5,227 nt of DNA, from NCBI GenBank assembly GCA_021820675.1, contig JAKADI010000181.1, forward strand, positions 1-5,227, in the 5' to 3' direction. This DNA comes from Bacillota bacterium (GTDB taxonomy: Bacteria; Bacillota; Sulfobacillia; Sulfobacillales; Sulfobacillaceae). Positions 1 to 5,227 of the stretch are shown piece by piece (within the stretch, counting starts at the first letter, position 1; each line of letters opens with the position of its first letter). Under the pieces are notes generated by a model. It was not told the origin of the DNA. It ran no database searches and worked only from the letters and a program-made list of their open reading frames with translations. Made by a program: the position numbers and the translations under genes.

Positions 1-104
1 CGTTCGGAGATAGCATCAACCCCTTTACTTATGCATTGAGACATGGAATCAGTGAATAGGCAAAAGTGCACGCAACGTTGGTTGCCAATCGCGCAAATAT
101 TCTA

Positions 105-134
105 TTGTCAATTTGAATAGGATGGTAGTATAGT
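105..134 (+). promoter_or_regulatory. Predicted sigma-A promoter of the riboswitch-sdaAA-sdaAB unit
   Basis: TTGTCA at 105-110 matches the -35 consensus TTGACA in 5 of 6 bases. TATAGT at 129-134 matches the -10 consensus TATAAT in 5 of 6. The spacer is 18 bp. Transcription would start near 140-142, about 50 bases before the riboswitch. No better promoter was seen between here and the riboswitch. The prediction rests on consensus match and position only. Bases 1-104 upstream show no gene or recognisable site. Confidence 0.6.
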
Positions 135-189
135 GATGCCACTAGAGCACGATAAAGCACTTTCCACTCAACCCAATACAGCGGATGAA

Positions 190-351
190 TGATGTCGGAG
201 AAAATCCCATAGGGAGTAACCGAAGGAGCAACTTCTCTTTGCTGACACTGAGAAGGAATCTCTCAGGTACAACGGACGACTTCAGGACGCCACTCTGGAA
301 ATAACCATTTTGGTAGCCGATGGGGTGAAACTCTCAGGCAAAAAGACAGAG
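190..351 (+). promoter_or_regulatory. Tandem glycine riboswitch (two aptamers) in the sdaAA leader
   Basis: The leader carries the conserved cores of two glycine aptamers in the usual head-to-tail order. Aptamer I (about 190-278) has a GGAGA strand (197-201), a small TCCC/GGGA hairpin, the core ACCGAAGGAGCAA (219-231), a P3b helix CTTCTC/GAGAAG (232-237 with 250-255) and TCTCAGGTA (261-269), closing with GGAC. Aptamer II (about 293-351) has CTCTGG (293-298), an ACC/GGT hairpin, the core GCCGATGGGG (316-325) and CTCTCAGGCAAAAAGACAGAG. Its P1 helix would be CTCTG (293-297) with CAGAG (347-351). That 3' strand is also part of the downstream terminator stem. In the B. subtilis gcvT leader, which has the same layout, glycine binding prevents termination, so this is inferred to be a glycine-activated ON switch. 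Aptamer II lacks P3b and has a weak P2. Confidence 0.92.
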
Positions 352-384
352 ATACCACGTCAGACTTGGTATCTCTGTCTTTTT
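341..384 (+). terminator. Riboswitch-controlled intrinsic terminator
   Basis: A perfect 14-bp stem pairs 344-357 (AGACAGAGATACCA) with 367-380 (TGGTATCTCTGTCT) around a 9-base loop. Flanking AAA (341-343) and TTT (381-383) can extend it, and a short T run follows. The 5' arm contains CAGAG (347-351), which closes aptamer II. Aptamer P1 and terminator therefore cannot form together. This is the expression platform: ligand-free RNA should terminate about 55 bases before sdaAA, and glycine-bound RNA should read through. Confidence 0.93.
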
Positions 385-438
385 ATGTCCACTTTCTTGT
401 TTTCCTGTAAAAAACCTTATTCTAAGGGAGTTGGTTGG

Positions 439-1323
439 ATGTTTTTCACCCAATTAAAAGAATTAGTGGAACTGGCACGCGCTCACACGCAGAAAATATC
501 CGACGTGATGCTGGCACTAGAAATTGAAGAACAAGCGACTGACGAGGTCACTATTCGAAGGCATATGGGCGAACAGTTTGTGGTAATGGAAGCAGCGGTC
601 AGGCGCGGAATCAGCCAAGTGTTGCCGTCTCGCGGGGGACTCATTGGAGGAGATGCCAATCGATTATGGAGATATGTACAAGCAAATCCCCGGCAAAGCA
701 TGCTGGGCCCCGTGGCTTCTGCAGCCATGGCGAATGCCATGGCTGTTTCCGAGGTTAATGCACACATGGGCCGCATTGTGGCTACGCCCACCGCAGGAGC
801 TGCAGGGATTTTACCGGGTGTCTTAGTTGCTCTATTAGATACTAATCAATTCACCCGTTCAGCAGTCGAAGCATCCCTCCTTACTGCAGCGGCAATTGGC
901 TTGGTGATTGCCAACTCTAGTTCCATTTCGGGCGCCGCTGGCGGATGCCAAGCGGAGGTCGGATCGGCAACGGCCATGACGGCAGCAGCAGTTGTAGAAC
1001 TTTACGGCGGGTCGCCCCAAGAGGCCGTAGATGCTGTGGGCCTCGCGTTGACCAATTCATTGGGGCTCGTATGTGATCCCGTCGCAGGACTAGTAGAGGT
1101 GCCCTGTATCTATCGCAACGGTCTTCATGCCGTCACCGCACTTGCTGCAGCGGAATGTGCTGTTGCCGGCATTCGCAATGTGATTCCCGCCGATGAAGTC
1201 GTAGGCGCCATGTACGACATAGGTAACTCGCTACCTGAGTCTCTACGAGAAACCGGGCTCGGTGGACTCGCCGCTACGCCAACCGGTCGACGGTTGCGCA
1301 GGCAAATTTTAGGCGGAGCGTGA
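439..1323 (+). CDS. sdaAA: L-serine dehydratase, iron-sulfur type, alpha chain
   Basis: This is the catalytic alpha chain of the [4Fe-4S] L-serine dehydratase, a cytosolic enzyme converting L-serine to pyruvate and ammonia. The 294-residue product is close in length to B. subtilis SdaAA (about 300) and recognisably similar throughout. Visible family landmarks are SDVMLALEIE (21-30), VMEAAVRRG (49-57), GGDANRL (70-76), ATPTAGAAGILPG (115-127), ISGAAGGCQAEVG (163-175), LVCDPVAGLVEVPC (210-223) and GGLAATPTGR (275-284). Cys170, Cys212 and Cys223 sit in the motifs expected to hold the cluster. The ATG at 439 was chosen because AAGGGAG (424-430) lies 8 bases upstream and the protein then starts like its homologues (MFFTQLKELVELA). 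The frame stays open back to 310, but that extension would run through the riboswitch and terminator. The gene is followed almost without a gap by sdaAB. Confidence 0.95.
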   Translation: MFFTQLKELVELARAHTQKISDVMLALEIEEQATDEVTIRRHMGEQFVVMEAAVRRGISQVLPSRGGLIGGDANRLWRYVQANPRQSMLGPVASAAMANAMAVSEVNAHMGRIVATPTAGAAGILPGVLVALLDTNQFTRSAVEASLLTAAAIGLVIANSSSISGAAGGCQAEVGSATAMTAAAVVELYGGSPQEAVDAVGLALTNSLGLVCDPVAGLVEVPCIYRNGLHAVTALAAAECAVAGIRNVIPADEVVGAMYDIGNSLPESLRETGLGGLAATPTGRRLRRQILGGA

Positions 1324-1325
1324 TG

Positions 1326-2018
1326 ATGGGAATGGACAATCGAAGGCCTATCAAATACCACAGCGCATTTGACATTATTGGACCTGTAATGGTTGGCCCG
1401 TCAAGTTCCCATACCGCCGGGGCATTGCGGGTGGCTCTGGTTGCCAGAAAATTGTTGGGACAGAATCCCACTGAAGTGATCTTTGAATTGATGGGATCGT
1501 TTGCCGAGACATATCGCGGCCATGGCACTGACCGTGCCTTAACAGCCGGAATCTTAGGGATACCAGCAGATGACCTCAGACTCCCTGATGCCTTGGATAT
1601 CGCAGAGATATCCGGATTGAGCATCTCATTCACTAAATCACCAGGAACTTTGTATCACCCCAATACGGTACGTATCTCAGTTAGGGGAAAGTCAGAGCAA
1701 ATAGAAGTGGTGGGATCGTCCTTAGGAGGCGGAAAGATTGAAATAGTAGAGGTAGATGCGTTTCCTGTTCGCCTTTCAGGCGATCGGTCGGCCCTGGTTT
1801 TATGGCACCGCGACCAACCAGGTTTCTTGGCCACTGTTCTCACCGCGGTTGCCAATGAGGGGATTAACGTCGGTCGCCTGTCGCTGGAACGCGTAAGCAA
1901 AGGAGGTATCGCTTTAGTAGCCATTGAAATTGACGGATCATATTCTGTCGGACTCTTGGACTCATTGGCCCCCATAAGAGAATCAGTCATAAAGAGCCGA
2001 CTCATCATGCCAGTGTAG
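1326..2018 (+). CDS. sdaAB: L-serine dehydratase, iron-sulfur type, beta chain
   Basis: This is the beta chain that pairs with SdaAA to form the two-subunit serine dehydratase. The product is 230 residues from this start (B. subtilis SdaAB about 220). The N-terminal domain shows the family signatures FDIIGPVMVGPSSSHTAG (15-32), GSFAETYRGHGTD (57-69), YHPNTVRIS (110-118) and SSLGGGKIEI (131-140). The last 75 or so residues (from about 156, ALVLWHRDQPGFLATV onward) form an ACT domain, a small fold often used to bind amino acids. The start is ambiguous: GTG 1320, ATG 1323, ATG 1326 and ATG 1332 are in frame. ATG 1326 sits 7 bases after GGAG (1315-1318), which lies inside the end of sdaAA, so it is preferred. 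The ATG at 1323 would overlap the sdaAA stop by one base. Either way translational coupling is likely and keeps the subunits balanced. The unit shares the glycine-riboswitch leader. Confidence 0.94.
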   Translation: MGMDNRRPIKYHSAFDIIGPVMVGPSSSHTAGALRVALVARKLLGQNPTEVIFELMGSFAETYRGHGTDRALTAGILGIPADDLRLPDALDIAEISGLSISFTKSPGTLYHPNTVRISVRGKSEQIEVVGSSLGGGKIEIVEVDAFPVRLSGDRSALVLWHRDQPGFLATVLTAVANEGINVGRLSLERVSKGGIALVAIEIDGSYSVGLLDSLAPIRESVIKSRLIMPV

Positions 2019-2177
2019 CCAATCACTGGTTTTCATGATCCTTTTGGTCAACGCGTTAACACGATGACTGACATCGGATTTGGACCACGATCGATTGACG
2101 CCGCCAAGAGGTCACGGTACACTACTGGAAACTCGGCACAACATCGTGCGGTGTTCATCAAAGAGCCAAAGACGGCG

Positions 2178-2213
2178 CTTTGCCCTAAAGAGGGGTAGAG
2201 TGTTTTTTTGTTT
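2178..2213 (+). terminator. Intrinsic terminator after sdaAB
   Basis: CTTTGCCCT (2178-2186) pairs with GGGGTAGAG (2192-2200) through nine pairs including G-U wobbles, closed by the 5-base loop AAAGA. The stem can extend outward by about three weaker pairs. It is followed by TG, seven T (2203-2209), G and three more T. It lies about 160 bases after the sdaAB stop and would end the riboswitch-sdaAA-sdaAB transcript. The 160 bases before it contain no recognisable gene. Confidence 0.75.
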
Positions 2214-2634
2214 AGTGGGGTTATTACCTTAATCTGGTGAACTTTGATTAAATGACCCCTGACAATTCCACGAGCTGCTGAGGATCTTAGTTGATGATAG
2301 CAAAAATGTTGATTAAGGGCCAAAGTTTCATGCCGGTGATTACTACCGATTTAATCGGTTCAGTCTAACGGAATTGAACACCTAGGCGACGGAACAGGCA
2401 GATCCTCTTACGGGACGAATCCCACGCGGGAGCCGACAATCCAAGCATCATCAAATCGGTCGCCCCATTACCGATATCCCAGCGGCGGACCCTGGTGACA
2501 ACATACTGGTAAAGAGTTTCCTAGTGTCTGATGTTCAAACTTCCAACGAATAACAGGCAGGGATGTGCAAAAACGTTTACTAGCATGTGAAAACTGTTCC
2601 AAACTAAAGTTCTTTTAGACAGCCATCCATATTC
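2214..2634 (+). other. Non-coding kimA upstream region with multiple inverted repeats
   Basis: No credible gene is present between the terminator and the kimA ribosome-binding site, on either strand. The stretch is structured instead. CCTTAATC (2227-2234) is complementary to GATTAAGG (2311-2318). TGAACTTTG (2238-2246) is complementary, with one bulged base, to CAAAGTTTCA (2321-2330). The motif ATCGGT/ACCGAT occurs four times between 2345 and 2475. TCCC at 2420-2423 can pair with GGGA on either side. A transporter of this family is often preceded by a c-di-AMP (ydaO-type) riboswitch, but its conserved core was not found here. No convincing -35/-10 pair was found before kimA, so its start of transcription is unknown. 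A function as leader RNA or operator region is inference. Confidence 0.45.
2345..2359. repeat. Perfect palindrome ACCGATT-T-AATCGGT, operator-like
   Basis: Seven bases (2345-2351) are repeated in exact inverse at 2353-2359 around one central T. The same half-site recurs as AATCGGT (2454-2460) and ACCGATA (2470-2476), again inverted, with a 9-base spacer. A dyad of this size upstream of a transporter gene suits a dimeric DNA-binding regulator, but it could also be an RNA hairpin partner. No regulator was identified. Confidence 0.5.
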
Positions 2635-2640
2635 GAGGTG
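2635..2640 (+). promoter_or_regulatory. kimA ribosome-binding site that fixes a GTG start
   Basis: GAGGTG at 2635-2640 matches the anti-Shine-Dalgarno complement and lies 4 bases before GTG 2645. The overlapping ATG at 2643 is followed at once by TGA, so it cannot start the protein. The GTG start also gives an N-terminus that aligns with KimA homologues. Confidence 0.75.
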
Positions 2641-2644
2641 CTAT

Positions 2645-4486
2645 GTGAACTTGAAGGCGCTGATTTTCGGCCACCCCATGAAAACCCGTGACAGTGAAAC
2701 GACCAAACTTGGACTTTGGCAAGGGTTATCTATCCTCTCTCCGGATGCGCTGTCGTCCGTGACCTATGGAACTGAAGCGATTTTGGTGGTCCTGGCCACA
2801 GCCGGGGTTGGAGCTCTTTGGTATTCTCTCCCAATTTCCGGCCTCATTGCGTTACTACTTGTCTTCTTAATCATGAGCTACCGCCAAATTGTTGCCGCAT
2901 ATCCTAACGGCGGCGGTGCTTACGTGATTGGCCGCGACACATTAGGCAATGTCCCCGGTTTGTTAGCGGGTGCAGCATTGCTAGTCGATTACACACTCAC
3001 CGTCTCGGTCAGCGTGACGGCCGGGGTGGCTGCTCTCGTGTCGGCGTTTCCGAGTATGACAACATATACGGTCATCATTTGTGTGCTGATAGTACTCTTG
3101 CTCACCATCATCAATTTGCGGGGTGTCCGAGAATCCGCCCAATTGTTTGCGGGTCCCGTGTATCTGTTTATTCTGATGATTTTCATGATGGTCGCCGTGG
3201 GACTCTTTGTACCCGTCGCCCACGCGCCCACCTTACCGGCTTATTTAGCCCCCACTATTCCTAGCACGGTTACCTTGTTATTGGTGTTGCGAGCGTTTAG
3301 CTCTGGATCCTCAGCCCTCACCGGAGTTGAAGCTATCTCCAATGGTGTGCCGTTGTTTAAAAGCCCAGGCACGCGACGTGCACGCATGGCCCTGTTACTC
3401 CTCGGACTTTTTTTAGGCACCATGTTTGTCGGCACATCGGTGATCGCTTATCGCTTTCACATCGTGCCCAATGGCAACGTGACCGTGTTGCAGCAATTAG
3501 CAGCCCACATTTTTGGTAAAGGCCTCTACTTCTATCTCCTATCTTTTGTCACTGTTGGTATTCTATCGATTGCAGCCAATACCAGCTTTGCGGGTTTTCC
3601 TCAGCTTGCTAGTATTATGGCCCGAGACCAATGGATGCCCCGTATGTTTGTGGCTCGAGGTGATCGTCTGGTCTATCAAAACGGCATCATCGTGTTGGGG
3701 ACGATATCGGCCCTTTTGATCATTATTTTTCGCGGTAACACGGAAAGCTTAATCCCTCTTTATGCGATTGGCGTGTATATGAGCTTTACCATCGCCATGG
3801 TGAGTTTAGTTAAAAAGCGATTGCTCGACAAAGACACCCTACATGGCCGCAACACCACCGTCTTCATCGGTGCCTTTGGGGCGTTTCTAACCGCCACGGT
3901 CGTGGTTGTCGCCGTCATCACCAAGTTTACTGAAGGCGCTTGGATTGTCGTCATTGCCATTCCCGGACTCATGTTTGCCTTTTACCGGGTGCGCGCCCAC
4001 TACATCTCGGTCGCCGACCAACTGCGCTTGGCATCACTCGATGTCAAGCCGCTAGTGTCGGCACTCACTGTAATTGTCCCGGTAGCCAGTATCAATCGGA
4101 TGACCATTGCTACCATGTCATATGCACTCTCAATGTCGGAACAGGTGATTGCCGTAAGTGTTGCCTTTAATTCTGACCAAGAAGCCCGAATCCGCTATCG
4201 TTGGAGGCAGTGGAATCCAAGTCCCCATATTCGCTTGGTAGTGCTTACATCCCAATACCGCTCAGTCTTGCGTCCCCTGCTGCATTTCGTCACCCACTTT
4301 AGCGAGCTGACCGATAACAGACACCACTTGGTAGTGCTCATCCCCGAACTCGTGGTACCCAAGTCATGGCAAAACATTTTGCACAATCATATGGGAATCA
4401 GTCTGCAGGCTCGACTCGTGTTTCACAAAAACATCGTGGTAGCCATGGTTCCTTATCGCCTTAAATCGGAAACACGAGAAAAATAA
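2645..4486 (+). CDS. kimA: KimA-like potassium importer, APC superfamily
   Basis: This is a membrane transporter predicted to import potassium, probably with protons, as shown for B. subtilis KimA (formerly YdaO, about 607 residues). The 613-residue product matches that protein from end to end. About 12 membrane segments span residues 30-448, and a soluble cytosolic domain spans about 470-605. Matching landmarks include LSPDALSSVTYGTE (31-44), SYRQIVAAYPNGGGAY (78-93), LLVDYTLTVSVSVTAG (112-127), AFSSGSSALTGVEAISN (217-233), ANTSFAGFPQLA (311-322) and ESLIPLYAIGVY (367-378). Asp34, Tyr41, Asp115, Tyr116, Ser123, Thr226, Glu229 and Tyr373 fall where potassium-binding residues are recalled for the B. 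subtilis protein. The C-terminal domain (VSALTVIVPVASINRMT onward) resembles the universal-stress-like domain that in KimA makes the swapped dimer and is inhibited by c-di-AMP. It stands alone, with its own ribosome-binding site. Other APC amino-acid permeases are less likely because they lack this C-terminal domain. Confidence 0.9.
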   Translation: MNLKALIFGHPMKTRDSETTKLGLWQGLSILSPDALSSVTYGTEAILVVLATAGVGALWYSLPISGLIALLLVFLIMSYRQIVAAYPNGGGAYVIGRDTLGNVPGLLAGAALLVDYTLTVSVSVTAGVAALVSAFPSMTTYTVIICVLIVLLLTIINLRGVRESAQLFAGPVYLFILMIFMMVAVGLFVPVAHAPTLPAYLAPTIPSTVTLLLVLRAFSSGSSALTGVEAISNGVPLFKSPGTRRARMALLLLGLFLGTMFVGTSVIAYRFHIVPNGNVTVLQQLAAHIFGKGLYFYLLSFVTVGILSIAANTSFAGFPQLASIMARDQWMPRMFVARGDRLVYQNGIIVLGTISALLIIIFRGNTESLIPLYAIGVYMSFTIAMVSLVKKRLLDKDTLHGRNTTVFIGAFGAFLTATVVVVAVITKFTEGAWIVVIAIPGLMFAFYRVRAHYISVADQLRLASLDVKPLVSALTVIVPVASINRMTIATMSYALSMSEQVIAVSVAFNSDQEARIRYRWRQWNPSPHIRLVVLTSQYRSVLRPLLHFVTHFSELTDNRHHLVVLIPELVVPKSWQNILHNHMGISLQARLVFHKNIVVAMVPYRLKSETREK

Positions 4487-4698
4487 CAGGCTTCCAATGG
4501 CAGGAGGGCACCAGTCCATGGGTTACAGATGTGAGCGAAAAACGGACCCAAAGAAATGCCCCGGGAGACGAGCATGTCAGGACGCTATGTCAAGCAACTG
4601 AAATCATATGTAAACGGTTAAGTCAGGTAAGAGCCTCCGAGTGAAGGACAGCACCCTAAAGTCAGGCAAAATCGGGGTGCTCGAGGAGGCATGGTTCG
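4487..4698. other. Intergenic gap between kimA and the transposase remnant
   Basis: No gene or clear intrinsic terminator for kimA is visible here. A 15-codon reading frame (ATG 4574 to TAA 4621) follows a GGGAG but has no recognisable relatives. The right part has an imperfect direct repeat, TAAGTCAGGTAA (4619-4630) and AAAGTCAGGCAA (4658-4669). It also has a hairpin that covers the ribosome-binding site of the transposase. The left end of the insertion sequence should lie in this stretch, but its terminal repeat cannot be placed without the right end, which is outside the window. Confidence 0.4.
4633..4690 (+). promoter_or_regulatory. Hairpin sequestering the transposase ribosome-binding site
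   Basis: AGCACCC (4650-4656) pairs with GGGTGCT (4675-4681), and an outer stem pairs GCCTCC (4633-4638) with GGAGGC (4685-4690). The right outer arm contains most of AGGAGG (4684-4689), the Shine-Dalgarno site 9 bases before GTG 4699. Read-through RNA from outside the element would fold this way and be poorly translated, a control known for several insertion sequences. Its function here is inferred from the pairing alone. Confidence 0.4.
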
Positions 4699-5227
4699 GT
4701 GACATTGATCGAATGGTAAGATCGATTTAGGACGGAGGAGGCCTGTCAAGATTATCTCTATCATCAGCGATGGCCTCATGGATTTGTCTGCTCCCAGTGT
4801 GGGGGCACGAAGTGCTGGAAGGTGCACCGGTTCGGACGGACCGTCCCCTTGTATGAATGCAGTGCGTGAGGACATCAAGAGTCGATCACGGCCGCAACGA
4901 TTTTTCATCGCACAAAAGTCCCCACGCGGGTGTGGTTTTTAGCCATTTTCTTGATGGCAGTCGATAAAGGAGGAAAATCGGTTCCCGCGCTCAGCCTAGA
5001 ACTGGGCTTGCGGTATGCTACCGCATGGTGCTCGACGACGCCTATTTTGGAGGAGCCAGTCATGGGGCTTCGGAAACAGGGCCGCGGGACGGACCAATAT
5101 CCTGTGGTGGTCGGGGTCAGTATGAACGAAAAAGGCCATCCGCAGTATTCGTTTTTGGAAGCGGTGGAGTCTTAAAGAAGGAAACCGTGTTAGACGTGCT
5201 GAAACGTCTGGCGGATCAGTCCGGGGT
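4699..5227 (+). pseudogene. Decayed IS1595-family (ISXO2-like) transposase, runs off the window
   Basis: Reading past the lesions gives a recognisable ISXO2-like transposase. The N-terminus is MTLIEW-stop-DRFRTEEACQDYLY, followed by a zinc ribbon (FVCSQCGGTKC, then YECSA-stop-GHQESITAATIFH), a helix-turn-helix region (TRVWFLAIFLMAVDKGG, then LSLELGLRYATAW), the catalytic-type motif VLDDAYFGG (5028-5054), GRGTDQYPVVVGVSMNEKGHPQY and LKKETVLDVLKRL. Five lesions break it. TAA at 4717 and TGA at 4867 are in-frame stops, and the TGA replaces the fourth zinc-ribbon cysteine. About 70 bases are lost near 5028, between TAW and LDDAYFGG, with a frame change. One extra G lies in the run 5064-5067. One T is missing near 5172. 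The likely start is GTG 4699, with AGGAGG 9 bases upstream. The protein cannot be made intact. It is a single remnant, and its right end lies beyond the window. Confidence 0.85.

Noticed and set aside
310..438. N-terminal extension of SdaAA back to a TTG at 310
   Set aside because: It would translate through aptamer II and the terminator. Homologues start at the ATG at 439, which has a proper ribosome-binding site.
2048..2323. 91-codon minus-strand reading frame in the gap after sdaAB
   Set aside because: It starts with TTG, spans the sdaAB terminator, and its product resembles no family I recognise.
2395..2445. Cobalamin riboswitch suggested by ACGGGACGAATCCC and GGGAGCCGACA
   Set aside because: The rest of the conserved cobalamin core is missing, and the downstream gene is a potassium transporter.
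2576..2610. Possible kimA promoter (TTTACT at 2576-2581, TAAAGT at 2605-2610)
   Set aside because: The spacing of 23 bases is too long and both boxes match poorly.
4574..4621. 15-codon frame MSGRYVKQLKSYVNG after a GGGAG
   Set aside because: Too short to judge, without recognisable relatives, and the purine run is a weak ribosome-binding site.
4618..4908. 96-codon minus-strand reading frame
   Set aside because: It lies opposite the decayed transposase, whose zinc-ribbon and helix-turn-helix motifs are clear on the plus strand.

Overview
The window looks like a chromosomal segment of a Gram-positive bacterium of the phylum Bacillota. Serine dehydratase is encoded as separate alpha and beta chains, as in Bacillus. 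A Bacillus-type tandem glycine riboswitch with an intrinsic terminator precedes it, and the transporter aligns along its whole length with Bacillus subtilis KimA (YdaO). Base composition is mixed (near 50% GC by eye) and purine-rich Shine-Dalgarno sites are used. A Sulfobacillus- or Alicyclobacillus-like organism would fit, but the genus is only a guess.

Layout. Bases 1-104 show no gene. A sigma-A type promoter (105-134) reads into a two-aptamer glycine riboswitch (about 190-351). The riboswitch ends in a perfect-stem terminator (341-384) that competes with the last helix of aptamer II. Next come sdaAA (439-1323) and sdaAB (about 1326-2018), which are almost touching and probably translationally coupled. 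Together they encode the iron-sulfur L-serine dehydratase (serine to pyruvate plus ammonia). An intrinsic terminator at 2178-2213 ends this unit. Bases 2214-2634 are non-coding but contain several inverted repeats: a possible pseudoknot, a four-fold ATCGGT/ACCGAT motif, and two small competing hairpins. They precede kimA (2645-4486), a potassium importer of the APC superfamily with a cytosolic C-terminal domain. After a gene-poor gap (4487-4698) lies a decayed IS1595-family (ISXO2-like) transposase, which runs off the right edge with two stop codons, one internal deletion and two single-base frameshifts.

How the parts work together. The first half is a self-contained amino-acid catabolic unit. 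Glycine is probably sensed in the leader RNA and favours read-through into serine dehydratase, so excess glycine converted to serine by serine hydroxymethyltransferase can drain to pyruvate. kimA is a separate unit for potassium uptake; no clear link between the two is visible. The insertion-sequence remnant is unrelated to either. No wholly new system is evident. The least explained parts are the structured kimA leader and the unusual second glycine aptamer.
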